Assembly: GCA_022559985.1 (NCBI GenBank)
Contig: JAFJTR010000001.1
Location: 1,054,001-1,118,000 of the forward strand
Direction: 5' to 3'
DNA length: 64,000 bases
Source of the DNA: Parastagonospora avenae f. sp. tritici 18332-5
Taxonomy: Eukaryota > Ascomycota > Dothideomycetes > Pleosporales > Phaeosphaeriaceae
Shown: positions 11,255-22,588 of the stretch, in pieces
How the letters are laid out: every line of letters starts with the position of its first letter
How positions within the stretch are numbered: the stretch's first letter is position 1
The notes under the pieces: generated by a model
The model's input: the letters and a program-made list of their open reading frames with translations, nothing else
The model's database searches: none
Told to the model about the DNA's origin: nothing
Program-made: the position numbers and the translations under genes

Positions 11255-12734
11255 CCTGACTTGACTCCGTGGTGGTTAGAAGCAGTCGACAAGGACGCAA
11301 GGCGAAGAGTGTGGAGTAGGGAGTATTGTGGGGAAGGGAAGCCAGGGTCCCAAGTTAGGTTTCTTGACCTCAGCTTGCGGGTGGACTCCATGTGACGCCC
11401 TGTGCCCATTTCACCAATCGGAGAAAAAAAAAAGACGTCTTGGAGATGCCGCGGCTGCATGTGGATAGCAAGAATCCATGGCGCGCAGACGATCGCGTGT
11501 AGACTGCGTCAAAGCTACCTATGACATCTTTGCCTCGGTATCTTGGTGGCAAGCGTCACGTCGCACAACTTGACTCAACTCGACTCGACTCGACTCGGGG
11601 ATCTTGGCCCTTGCTCACATATCTGCCTTCGAAGCCGGGAATGCTAAGGGTTCCGGGGCCGTGTGGTTTTGTGGTAGTGAAGCCTGATGATCCAGTGATG
11701 TCCCCTTCGAATAGCTCTTTCTCATTGTTTCTTTCGAGTGCAATTTTGCAACTCTCAAAACGCCTGCCTTGGTGCATTTCATCCCATCCATTGTCTTTTT
11801 CTCTCCCCCGCTCGTACTCTATCAAGTAGGCGCTAAGAACGTAAATCTTGACCCAGAAGAAGGAAAGTAAGAAAGTTCGAAATTAGAGACAGACACGTCG
11901 CACAACCGGGATGACTTGTAAGCCTCGCAGCGCTAGTTAGCTACCTACGTTCTCATCATTTTTGCAATGAGTATGTGTTCAACAGGTACAGAGAAGAGTC
12001 AAGAACATAGATAAGGAGAAAATCACGGACCACGTTCGTCCCCAGCGATGTGCTTTCGGGCCGTATTGGTGATCACCGTTATCCGTTCCACACAATTCCG
12101 ATTTGGGACTTTTGAAGTATAACAAGGTATTAATTCATTGAATTATCTCCAATCCTTATTGTTCCCTCATCTTCCTCGGGCCCAGCCGTCATGTCCAATG
12201 CCCACATGGTTTCATGCAAAGTTACCCTGCAAAGCGATCGAAAGGTATCAAACAATTATCAACGCCCAAAAAGACCAGCGGCCTCCTCCCGAAAATATCC
12301 CTCCGCATAGCCAGATTTTCGTGGCAATCCAGGCAAGAACGCCGTGAAAATGTTACATGTCCACCCAGGGACGAAGCAACGCCCTGTGGGGTATTTTGCC
12401 ATGTCGCACAAAGTTATCCAAAAAAACGCCGATGCTCCGCAGTCGTGGGTATGATTGGTAGTGATATGTAGCGAAGCTCACTGCTGAGCGAGTGACGGTC
12501 TGCCAGCGTTGTTGGGCTAGGGCCACGGAATATCGCGCTGCTCGGCTTTGGCCATTGCCCATCTCTAGGTGCCTTCCGAGCAATCGTGGACAGTAGTTCG
12601 GTATGAGAAGCTCTTGTTCCTTCTTCCTCGCTCGTCGCTGTCCCTCGTCCCATTTCGTATGCGGCAAAGCCGCCATTGGCAGAGTTTTTTTTCCTGACTG
12701 ATAGTAGATCTCCAACTCTTTCTGAATGCGGTTT
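11255..12734. other. Long intergenic stretch, with a short ACTCG microsatellite
   Basis: (ACTCG)x4 lies at 11578-11597. Frames on both strands at 11370-11829 and 12353-12742 are open but carry no domain, and the former is compositionally biased by the microsatellite. A pair of genes transcribed away from or into this region would leave it as promoter of the monooxygenase (right of 11254) and 3' flank of the arrestin-like gene. Confidence 0.45.
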
Positions 12735-14109
12735 TCACTCAATTAATGGTTTCCGAACTCCTCCTACGATCGCAATACCTAGCGACCTTAGTCCCTCTGG
12801 GTCATTCGAGCGTACAATCAAGCTAGCTGGTAACATTGGATTCTCCGGTGCGACGTGTGCAGCATCCTTGGCAGCTTGCTCGATAGCCTCCATCTCCTCC
12901 TTGCACCCTGCATGGTCGAACGGACAGACAACGATGGGTTGCCGGAGAAGGATGTCTTTTGCTGATGACATTTGCGCCTGCCAATCGGTTAGTTCGCCGA
13001 TGCTTTCCAAAGTAGATATTCAGACTTACCTTGACAGTAAGGTAGTACTCGATCTTGTACAGCGTGCCGGTGGTGGTGAAACCATTGACCGCGTACATTG
13101 GGAACTCCTTCTTACCCCGCGGTATTATGCCATCGTGATCGCGCAAGTCTTTTGCAGGAAATACCAGTCCAAGATTAGTAAAGTAGCCAGCCTCGGGCAT
13201 CTTGACCCCAACTCGTTGCGTTGTCGTCGCCAAGGTCTTCACTTTCCGTGTCGGCTCGTCGCCCTCGTGATTGAAAATAATCTCCTCGTCTATGCCGACT
13301 GTGATCTTGGATATGGTAACCCTCTTAGCCTTGCTCAGCCAGTCGGGGTTAGGGCTGAGCTTGATGTATACTGAGACGGGATCCAGCGGGCCATAGCTCC
13401 ACCGTGGTAAACTAATTCCAAGGGTGACCAGATGGTCAGTCACTCGTTCGGCGCTCTCTGGCCGGTTGTACATGCCGAATGTCGACAGGGTGTCGTATCG
13501 CTGTATTGGTACTGCGAACGGGTACTTTTTCTGCTCGGACGGCCCTTGCTGCACCGTCACGACTAGCTCATAGAATGTCTCGGCCGTTCGGCTGGGTAAC
13601 TGTAGGCTTGCGGGCGGGACTCTCCTAGCGACCTCCTCGCCACCACGGCCATATGGGATGAAGATGACAAACGGTAGATCCATGCATAGTATGCTCTCGT
13701 ATTCTCGTCCAGCGGGCGTTCTGTATAGCAGCATCTCCTTGCCCACAATGTCAGTGATCTCTTTGCGTGGAGCTGCCAAGTGCTTCTTCGTCAGCGACTC
13801 GGCGGAGGGGTGTATGGTTTCGCGGCGGTGCAATGCGATGGTGACGAGGGAGACATTGACGGGTGCGGATACGCCCAGCAGCGGGCGCACTTCGACTTTG
13901 CCTTCTATGCGCGGCTATACATGGTGTCAGCATGGGCCAAATCGGTGGTAGGGAAAGGGTGCCATGGAGCATTCCAGCAACGACGTCATGGGTCGGTCGC
14001 TGAATTACATGCGCACCAGCTGTGGACGTACCAGTGTCGCTGATATGCCCGGGTAGCCGACCAAGAAGTTACTGTTGGGCGGCCCCGAGACGCGTACAAA
14101 GGCCGTCAT
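12735..14109 (-). CDS. Arrestin-like (alpha-arrestin N-domain) protein
   Basis: Exons are 14109-14032, 13914-13030 and 12977-12735 (401 residues). Intron 1 (14031-13915) has a GTACGT donor and CTGAC branch; intron 2 (13029-12978) has GTAAGT. The second exon opens with 'PRIEGKVEVRPLLGV', a beta-sandwich arrestin segment, followed by 'LPFVIFIPYG' and 'ELVVTVQQG'. Fungal alpha-arrestins link cargo permeases to HECT ubiquitin ligases. No PPxY motif is visible here, so ubiquitin-ligase recruitment is not supported by sequence and this may be one of the short arrestin-fold proteins of unknown partner. Confidence 0.75.
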
Positions 14110-14842
14110 GGCGTCTTATGGGTGTGGTTTGGTCGGCGCAGGCCTGGGATGGCAGCAGGCACTGCATCGACGTCGACTTGGGCGCTCCAAGCTTCTTCTT
14201 CTTTCACCAGGCGTGATCTCGAGTGCCTCCAGCGTGGTGCGCCAGACAGCTGGGCTGTACGGTGGTGGAGCGAGACAGCCTTCCTACTGCGGGATGATGT
14301 GGGGTCAGGATGCAGGTGTAAGAATGCTTGATTGCGCGGGGGACAGGCGGTAGCGAGCCGGTCGCACAGCGGCGGTACGGACGAGGACGCGAGCGAGGGG
14401 AGCTGCCGTCGTATGGCTCAGCAGAGTGAATGCGCGGATATGATGTCGACAAAGGCCCGGGGTCGCGTAGGGCTACGGAGCGTCGTGGTATTGGTACGGC
14501 GGAAAGCTTAGGCGAATGGGGCCTTGTCGACGATCTAGGACGGCCTCTTTGCGGTGCTGGCGGAATAACAGGCACTGGTCGTGGTAGCAGCAGCAGGCGC
14601 AGTAGTAATAGTGGCGGTGACAGCGAGCGCAGTGCAGACCCGTGGGTGCATACAGACGCAGGGTGCAATCGCAGTGCGAGCCCTGGGGGATGCTGATACG
14701 CAGGCGGCGTTGCGTGCTGTTACGATTCATTGGTAGCTCCAGCTGTGGGGGCTCCAACGCTGAGAACCACCACCGACTGCTGCACCACCACGACCACCAC
14801 CGCCACGGCCGAGGGGAATGCTCCTCCAGTTGTATCAACACC
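14110..14842. other. Intergenic between divergent arrestin-like and cyclophilin genes
   Basis: This carries both promoters. Several overlapping frames exist on both strands; the sequence is rich in CAG/CAC triplets, which makes open frames by composition. No conserved protein was recognised. One minus-strand frame near 14200-14290 (a 'PPPYSPAVWRTTLEAL' segment) reads like protein, but I could not build an exon set around it. Confidence 0.4.
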
Positions 14843-15489
14843 ATGTCTGTTACTGTATGTAGCCCAAACAACCCCTTTTCATTCTCGTCATACTGCGCTG
14901 TTGGAGTCTTGCGACCATTTCACAGTTTGCAGCTCTGAGCCCTCTCCTCAGAAAGCAGTGCGCCCGTGTCCATTGGTTCGTCACACACTAACCACCGCTC
15001 CAGCTGCACACCTCACGCGGTGACATCAAGCTCGAAATCTTCTGCGAAACCGTGCCCAAGACCGCCGAGAACTTTCTCGCCCTGTGCGCCTCCGGCTTCT
15101 ACAATGCCAGTCCCTTCCACCGCCTGATACCAAACTTCATGGTGCAGACCGGTAGCCCGGCGTCAGACTCAAAATCCAAGACATCCACCTCCATCTATGA
15201 CACGCCGAATCAGCTGTTCGAAGACGAGATCCGCCCCGCGCTGAGACACAATGCGCGCGGCATAGTCAGCATGGCGAACAAAGGACCGAATTCAAATGGC
15301 TCGCAGTTCTTTATTACCTTTGCGCCCGCGCCGCATCTGGATGGAAAGAACACCGTCTTTGGAAAGTTGCTCGAGGGCGACGAAGTGCTGGACGACATGG
15401 AGAAGATTGCCGTGGACAAAAAATCAAGGCCGCAAGAGCGCGTCGAGATCAAGAGCGTTACAATACATGCGAATCCGTTAGCTGGGTGA
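14843..15489 (+). CDS. CYP10: Cyclophilin-type peptidyl-prolyl isomerase, PPIL3/CYP10 class
   Basis: A four-codon first exon (14843-14854) is joined to 15004-15489; the intron has a GTATGT donor and CTAAC branch. The product is 165 residues, close to the 161 of PPIL3. The single cyclophilin domain shows 'FHRLIPNFMVQTG' (catalytic Arg, Phe, Gln) and 'SNGSQFFITF'. The tryptophan that gives cyclosporin sensitivity in canonical cyclophilins is a histidine in 'HLDGKNTVFG', as in other spliceosomal cyclophilins. The family accelerates proline isomerisation and PPIL3 is found in spliceosomes. There is no signal or targeting peptide. Confidence 0.93.
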
Positions 15490-15629
15490 GCGAATGTGGA
15501 TCAAGTCAAGATGCGAAAGTGGGAGGTCGAAAATGCTTCATAAGGCTGGCGAAGCCTGGATATCTACGCGCCCCGACCCAATGCAAACGAATGGAAATCT
15601 ATAAGCCACCGATCGAACGAAACACGGCT

Positions 15630-17177
15630 CTACGCTCCGTTGGTCGTCGCCCCATTTGATGCGGCGTGTTCTTCCTCGTAGTTCTCTGTCTTCATGTCGT
15701 TCAAACCCAGCTCCTCCTTCTCCGCCTCGGTCCGCTCGTAGTCTTCTACCTTGATTTGAGGGTCTGGCTCCGGTGCCGTGAAGCTCTGGACGTAGCTGCT
15801 GGCGAGGGGATCCTCAAGAATGATGGTGAATTTGACCTGGCCATTGATAGCCGAGTCCACCTTGGCGAAGAACTCAGTCCACTTCGATTTGGATTCCGAG
15901 TTCATAGAGTCACCGCCATCGCCAGTGTCGAAAATGGAGGCCTTAAGATCATCGCGCACTTGCGTCAAGATGCCTTCCACCGTGGTAAAGCGGCCACCAA
16001 GTGTTCCGGGCTCGACGCTGAGGTTGAGCTCTGGGCATGACATGGCGCAAGACTCGGCCTTGAGGATGTCGCGTGACATGTCCTCTTTGCTGTCAACAGA
16101 TACAGTAATGCGGCGCCCTTGTTCTGGCACTTCTCCACCAGTCTTCACTTCGTTGCTTCGGTCTATATCTCGTTAGTGAAAGATCTCCTTGCAATCACAA
16201 CCTTCACTTACATCCACAGTGATCGCATACAGTGCTCATCAAGACAACCTGCTTGAAATGCGGAATGTTGACCATCTTCATGTTAGTGGTGCACGTCTTG
16301 GTGCATCCGGGGCATGTTGCAGGGAACGAATAGACCTGGTTCTCGACAATATCATCCTCGTCCACATTGTTGACCATCGAACTAGTAGGCATCTCGGGGT
16401 ACATCTGCGACGCTTGGTACTCCGGGCGGATCTCGGTCGCGGGTGCCTCGCCACTGCTATCACCAAGTCCTAGAGCTTCGTTCTGTGCAGGCGTGCGTGG
16501 GTACTCACTACGAGAGTACTTACCTCCCATGAGCTGGCTTGGGGGCTCGATGGAAGAGTTACCGGCTGAGTCGTCGACTGTGAGCTTGAACGGTAGCTTC
16601 TGTCCGCTCGCCATTTGCCTGATGGTCTCAATGACGCCCTGTATCTTCTCGTAGACCTCGGGTATGACCTCCTTCCTCTCTTCCTGCTTCTGTTCTAGAT
16701 CTTGCGCAACCATGGAAAGGATGCCCTCGACGTTCGACAGCTGTCCTCGACCTGGTGGTATTTCGAGATCGATATCTTCAATGCGGAATACAGCGGTGTC
16801 GCTCTTAATAATCTGTCGGCTGAGGTCATCTACGGAATCCACTCTTAATGTAAACTTGATGCCCCTTTGTTGTATCTCGCCAGCGGGCTGGACTTCAGTG
16901 TTCTTGAAGTGGCAATGAGGGCATGCAAAAGACATGATGACAATCTCGCGGAAGAATGGGATCTTGGTGAGCAGGAGTCGAGTAGTGCCCTACGCGCGTT
17001 AGCTGAGTCTTTGATCATAATAAATCCAACGCTTACGTCTTCATGGCAGTTCATGCACAAGCTCTCAATCTCATCGACAACTTTTGTATCATCGTCGCCT
17101 TCCTGTGCGCTCGCCTCTGCGACTTTGCGGCCCATGTCCTCAAACAGGTCTTGCGCGAGACTCTTTTGTTCAGCCAT
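15630..17177 (-). CDS. ZPR1: ZPR1 zinc-finger protein
   Basis: Exons 17177-17037, 16989-16212 and 16162-15630 code for 483 residues, the normal size for ZPR1. Two tandem ZPR1 units are present. The first finger is split by intron 1: CMNC before it and CPHC after it, with 'KIPFFREIVIMSFACPHC' matching the family closely. The second finger has CPGC and CDHC; intron 2 falls just after the latter, and the chain resumes with 'RSNEVKTGGE'. ZPR1 is a chaperone that binds translation elongation factor eEF1A and moves to the nucleus during growth. The C-terminus is acidic. The gene is tail to tail with the cyclophilin gene (140 bases apart). Confidence 0.95.
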
Positions 17178-17499
17178 GTTGTGATTCTTGAAATTATATC
17201 TTGTGGAGTGTGGTTGAATGTAGGGGAAAGGTAGAAGCTGTAGTTGAAGGGCTCGGCTTGCTATGACCGCATGCTCGAAATTTTGAGCCCCGCGTTGCAT
17301 TAGCGGGGCAACTTCTAAACGTTCTGGCGCCTTCCTTGCAGCTGGACCCTGATCCTGGTTCAGCCCTACCACCGTCCCATATGAGATAGGATGGCGACAG
17401 AGATGAGCAAGCAATCATTGATGATCGTAAATCCGTGCCAAAAGATCTTAGTAGAGTGAATGCGGAAGCTTGCAGCTGTTTGTCCACTTGAGGAGGCTC

Positions 17500-18075
17500 T
17501 CACATCATGAAATCCATCAAGTCCAGGCCTGGTTTTGAATTCTGCGTCTTGTTCTTCTCCAGCATGGCTTGCAGGCCACCTTTACGAGATTTCTGTCTCT
17601 GTTTGCTGCTCGCGTTCGCTGTTTTGGGAACCTTGGGAGCCTCTTCGTTCGACGACTTCGAAATGATGGGCAACTGCTTAGCCACGTTGGATTTTGATCT
17701 TTTCATATGCCTCCGTAGTTGAGGCTGCAACGCTTGTTTTGTCGTTCGGTGGCATTTTAAGCATTGGTAGACCATGTTGGTGGAAGCATCCAAATCCGTC
17801 GCCTTGCTCTTTCTTTTGGTTCCTTTTTGGTGGGACTTGGGAACACTTGAGATCTTGCAGGACCATCCTGGGACGAACATACTACCGCACGCACCGCAAG
17901 TCTCTCTTCGAAGTGCATCCCATTCTTTCGCGGGTACCTCTAATTCGGTGTCGTCGATGAGTCGATTCCTAGCTAAGCCAAGAAAGGCAGAAGCTGCAGG
18001 GGATGATACTGCGAGCATGTGTGCAGCTTCATGGAGGTATGCAGCCCTCGAAGCCACTAGATCTGTCATGGCCAT
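17500..18075 (-). CDS. Rpr2/Rpp21/Snm1-type RNase P or MRP subunit
   Basis: This is a 191-residue intron-free protein. Helical N-terminal residues (about 1-40) are followed by a zinc ribbon made of CGAC (about 60-63) plus Cys near 73 and a YQCLKC pair near 104, the pattern of Rpr2/Rpp21 proteins. The tail is lysine- and serine-rich and ends 'LDLMDFMM'. The family forms the protein shell of ribonuclease P (tRNA 5' maturation) or RNase MRP (rRNA processing); which of the two cannot be decided here. It is divergently transcribed with DBR1, another RNA-processing enzyme. Confidence 0.8.
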   Translation of the reverse strand: MAMTDLVASRAAYLHEAAHMLAVSSPAASAFLGLARNRLIDDTELEVPAKEWDALRRETCGACGSMFVPGWSCKISSVPKSHQKGTKRKSKATDLDASTNMVYQCLKCHRTTKQALQPQLRRHMKRSKSNVAKQLPIISKSSNEEAPKVPKTANASSKQRQKSRKGGLQAMLEKNKTQNSKPGLDLMDFMM

Positions 18076-18339
18076 GATGTTTGTAGTCGATGATTTTCGT
18101 GTGTAAAGCGTGGTAGGTGAAAGATATCAGCCTTGTCGACCTGGCGAGCTGCAGGAACCCCGACCGCCGACGCTAGCGAGAACACTTTAAGCTTTGATGT
18201 ACGCGCATAGCGACTGCTCTCAGACTCGAGCGCTCAATGAATTGCGCCTGACTACTGCGCAAATAGGCCAGCCGCGTGGTTTGGATCATCCCAACTAACC
18301 CCCCAGCACTAACGCGCATCTCAAACACAGCACGAAAGC
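18076..18339. promoter_or_regulatory. Short bidirectional promoter between the Rpr2-type gene and DBR1
   Basis: Only 264 bases separate the two start codons. No TATA box is obvious on either side, as is common for housekeeping genes. Shared regulation is an inference from the spacing. Confidence 0.5.
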
Positions 18340-20054
18340 ATGGCATCGCCAACGTTACTATCAGAACATGGCTTGCGCATCGCTGTAGAGGGCTGCGGTC
18401 ACGGCGTTCTCCATGGAATCTATGCTTCAGTTGCTAAAGCTTGCGAGCTGAAAGGTTGGCCTGACGTAGACCTCCTTATAATCGGAGGTGATTTTCAGGT
18501 ACCATCATGCTCCAGCCCAATCATATCTACTGAATACTGATCCTATAGGCTGTCCGCAATGCCTCTGACCTCAAGGCCGTCTCTATGCCTACCAAATACT
18601 ACGCTATGCACGACTTCCACGAATACTACTCAGGCGCCCGGGTAGCTCCCTATCTGACCATATTCATCGGCGGCAACCACGAGGCGAGTAACTACATGTG
18701 GGAGCTTTACTACGGCGGCTGGGCAGCCCCCAAGATCTACTACATGGGCGCCGCCAATGTCGTGCGACTGGGTCCTCTCCGTATCGCTGGCCTGTCGGGT
18801 ATATGGAAAGGGTACAACTACAAGAAGCCACACTACGAGCGCCTGCCGTACAACAGTGACGACGTGAGGAGCATATACCACGTGCGCGAACTCGATGTGA
18901 GGAAGCTATTGCAAATACGCACACAAGTCGATATTGGACTGAGTCACGACTGGCCGCGCGGCATGGAGTGGAAGGGTGACTTCAAGCAGTTGTTTAGATG
19001 GAAGCCTGATTTCGAACAAGAAGCCAAAGACGGAACCCTTGGCAGCGTCGCGGCCACTACTGTACTGGAGCGACTGCGCCCTGCCCACTGGTTCAGTGCT
19101 CACATGCACACCAAGTTCGCTGGCCTGTGGGAACATGCGCAGGCGCAATACGCCAGCGCTGAGCATGAACCCACAAACGGCTCGGAGCCAACTAAGAACA
19201 CCGAAGAAATTCAATTGGAGGTCCTAGACGAAGAGCCGGTTGCAGCACCCAAAAACGATGCTGAAATCGATCTTGACATGGACGATGTGGATGAGCCTAC
19301 GGCTGGACGTGCTGGTGCAGATACCAATAGTACTTCTGGTAATGCAAATGGCACCTCAGAAGTGCCGCAAGATCTCAGGGATCTATTGCCTGCTTCTTTC
19401 GCACGTCCCAAGTTCGAACCTATACCTACCTTGCCATTTCCATCGGGCATCACAAACAAAACGACGAGGTTTCTGGCACTTGACAAGTGTCTACCGAAGA
19501 GAAGCTTCCTCCAACTACTAGAGGTAGCACCTCATTCTCCTGCGCAACTCCAACGGCCATTGCAGCTCGAGTATGACCATGAATGGCTCGCTATTACACG
19601 CGTGTTCGCGACAGACTTGCAAGTGGGTGACCCGCATGCACGTGTGCCCGCAGATAAGGGCGATGTGCACTATCGACCGCTGATAGAGGAAGAAATGAAA
19701 TGGGTTGAAGAGAACGTCGTCAAAGCTGGAAAGATGACGATACCTGAGGACTTCGCGCAGACTGCTGAAGTCTTTGAGCCTGCGCTGGGTATCCATGTTC
19801 AAGAAGATCCACAAGAGTACAGCAATCCCCACACTCAAGCATTCTGCGAGTTACTACAAATACCCAACGCCTTTCACGCGTCAGATGAGGAGCGAGGTCA
19901 AATGATGAAGAACGGCCCAAGACCTGAAGAACAACGGTCAAATCGCGGCGGCGGAGGTCGCGGAGGCTCCAGAGGTGGACATAGAGGGCGTGGAGGTGGT
20001 CGCGGGAGAGGTCGCGGCGGCGGAGGCCGCGGCGGAAGTCGCGGACGTTGGTGA
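18340..20054 (+). CDS. DBR1: RNA lariat debranching enzyme DBR1
   Basis: Exons 18340-18498 and 18549-20054 code for 554 residues. This metallophosphoesterase opens the 2'-5' bond of intron lariats after splicing. Seen in order: 'VEGCGHG' (about 16-22), 'IIGGDFQ' (about 47-53), 'GGNHEASNYMWELYYGG', 'LSHDWP' and 'SAHMHTKF', which carry the metal-binding His, Asp and Asn residues. A family C-terminal domain follows after an acidic linker. The last 40 residues are an Arg/Gly-rich (RGG) tail that could bind RNA. The intron is 50 nt. All key residues are present, so it should be active. Confidence 0.95.
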
Positions 20055-21697
20055 CGATGCAATCTATCCAACGGTCGCGCTACAGCGTTGGAAGGGCCGG
20101 TACAGCAACAGAACCACGGCAGCACTTGAGATGACGATATGTGGATCTAGAGCACAGAAGATGCGGCTCGCGCTTGATGGACGCACGACACCATGCATTT
20201 TTGGGTATCGTGGTGGTTTTAACATGACGGATGGCGCATGCTGGGGTTGTTAGTCGCCAAGGTCTCCAGGGCCGCAGGCCGAAACAGTATAGTGCAGACG
20301 CACTATGATGTCGTATGGCATTGTACGTGTTCACCATCTCGATGACACAACGTGCGGACTGCGCTAGCGAAAATGTTCCAGAGGTGGCCTGTCACGTTAT
20401 CTGACACGCAAGGTTATCGTGACAGAGATAATATAGGCCGTATTTGGCGGTTTGGCCAAGAGACAAGAGCTTTGCGGAGGCTGTGAAATTGCTGCCGCTC
20501 GTCCTACGTCATCGGACATGGAGAAGCGGGCCCGTCTTTCGTGCGAGAATACGACAGGTGCAGCACGCGTGACAATGCTGCAGAGAGTTGCCGTTGTTTT
20601 GACCACAGTGTCAATTCAATATTACGCAGGCTGGATGGGGGTTAAAGTATGCCTTAACATGTTAGCGGCAGAGTCTGGGTTGATCCGCAAGGACGATCTC
20701 CTGCACGCTGGTTCTGAGTTTATTGTCTGCCTGGTGACTTGGCTGTGAGAGGCTGTGGCAAAAGGGCTTGCGCGTTGCTTTCTTAGGTAGACACCACATG
20801 GGTGCGCCGGCCACTCTCGGGCGAAGCTCGCATGACTGTACACCTGGCTCGTTTTCCGATCTCGAAACGACATCCCCAGGATGCACGCTGAGGGGCGATC
20901 CATTCGACAGCGATGCGGACTGCAAGTTCGGCCACTCATATTCACGCCGAGATCGATGTCCTGCTCTCGTCTGAAGGATTGTGCATGACATGCTATTTTC
21001 GGAGAGACTCTGAGCATGTCTCTCCAGTCGGCGCCCGCGCCTCACACCACCACGCAAGGCGGCGTTTCGTGGGCGGGCGGTTGCGTTCGCAGAGTCCACA
21101 AACTCAGAGAACGATTCCAGGAAAGCCAACGGGCCGCGGTCCTGGCAGTTTCGCCTGTGGGCACGCGAGGAACACGTCTGGATGCGGGCCCGCCGTCGTC
21201 ATCCCTGACATTAGTACAATACGTTAGGCATCGAGACTGTGGGATCGGCGGTACGGGTGGACCCTTGGTCAAGACCCTGGCTACCGCAAACTGCGGGCGC
21301 TGACCATGTGCGCAAACTGAAATTGGACGCGAGGTACGTGGGGATGCTGAGTTTAAAAGTCTGCGTGCCTGCTCTTGTGCCGACGAACTCGTTTCATCGT
21401 GTTGCCTTACTACCATCGCTGCCTAGCATTCACAGCAATCGTTGAGCGTCTTACCGCCTGCCCAGATTGGTATTTGCCTTCGTTACACAAGTACCTTGTG
21501 CTATTATTACATCAAGTCTGGACCACTCATACCTGGACCGTTACTCAAACCCGTTTGCCCCGGAAATAACATCCGTTTCGTCGATCATATTGCTCATCCA
21601 CGTCCATACGTCTTGAAATTCTTATAAGGCTCTGCGAAATATCTCCCCTTCACATACCACCTGAGCAGCCATACCTTCTTCCATCACTACCGCCGAA
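20055..21697. other. Intergenic, 1.6 kb, no supported gene
   Basis: Overlapping frames on both strands between 20400 and 21450 show no family signature. The last 100 bases before 21698 are CT-rich and look like the promoter/leader of the small gene that follows. Confidence 0.45.
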
Positions 21698-21946
21698 ATG
21701 TCCTCTCGCTTCGTCGAGAACCTCGATGAGGTTCCCATTACCCACCCTCATCTCAACGTCTCATTGGATGACATCCTCGCTGAGGAGGGTCGCAAGCGTT
21801 CGACATCTCAGTCATCGAACAGTTCACACACTGCCCGTTCCGGAAGTGACTCAGTGTCAAGTCCCACGTCGCCAACCAGCGAAAGCAAGATGAACGGCCT
21901 CAAGAGGAGGGCCCTGGCTCTTGGTAGCAAGAAGGGTCGCCCGTAG
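21698..21946 (+). CDS. Small serine-rich protein, unknown
   Basis: This is an 82-residue frame with an ATG in good context (GCCGAAATGTC) after a CT-rich leader. The N-terminal third is acidic and ordered-looking ('VSLDDILAEEGRKR'); the middle is a Ser/Thr/Pro-rich linker (about 34-63) and the end is basic ('KRRALALGSKKGRP'). It has no signal peptide or membrane segment. I do not recognise the family. The promoter layout argues for a real gene. Confidence 0.55.
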   Translation: MSSRFVENLDEVPITHPHLNVSLDDILAEEGRKRSTSQSSNSSHTARSGSDSVSSPTSPTSESKMNGLKRRALALGSKKGRP

Positions 21947-22588
21947 TCGAAAAAGGTTGCGAAAGGACTGCCATCGCGATCTCAGCTTGGACTACGTCGG
22001 GACTACCTTTCAATATTGTCAGCACACACCAAAACACCACACCATCTCGACCAAGCGTTGGAAGAGAAATACCCCACGTAGATCTGCGATCAGCCGTCAC
22101 AGATCTACAAACTCGTTCAGACATATAGTCGAACATACCCCATCAACTCCGTCCCCACGAGTCGCGTAGCTTCGCCCGTTCATGGCAGCCACGTACTGCC
22201 GCATGATGGAGGAATGCTTGTGCCGCTTAAGATTGTGCCGCAATGGCGCGACATAGCAGGCGAAGAGGAAGGAGGAGAAGCGCAGCAAGTCGCGGGGAGG
22301 GTTGCCTGTACATTAGTCTATCGAAAGCAGCAGCAACTACAACACACTTCAATATCATTCATCCCATGTATAATCGAAGCTGCATATGTGTGTCCTCATT
22401 GCAAAGTCACGCAGCTCTTTCCCCAACGCCCTCTGCCGTTTCTACAACATGACTACTACTTCCACCACACGCCAGCCACAACATGACAACTTCCAAATGC
22501 GCATTGAATGCCACCTATGCTCACTCACATGGCACCACTTCCCTTTCAAACCCTGCACCCTCCAGCCATAACCACCACTTAAACCATT
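21947..22588. other. Intergenic, nothing supported
   Basis: Includes the 3' flank of the small serine-rich gene and the promoter of the amidohydrolase-like gene. Frames here are short and without conserved features. Confidence 0.45.

Noticed and set aside
12353..12742. 129-codon minus-strand frame just downstream of the arrestin-like gene
   Set aside because: Contiguous with the 3' flank of that gene, no conserved segment, and its start is not an evident ATG in good context.
14204..14871. Overlapping minus-strand frames rich in Tyr, Cys and Pro
   Set aside because: They arise from CAG/CAC-rich sequence in the divergent promoter between two well-supported genes; no splice-consistent protein could be built.
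20452..20748. 98-codon plus-strand frame
   Set aside because: No family features, and competing frames of similar length occur on the other strand.
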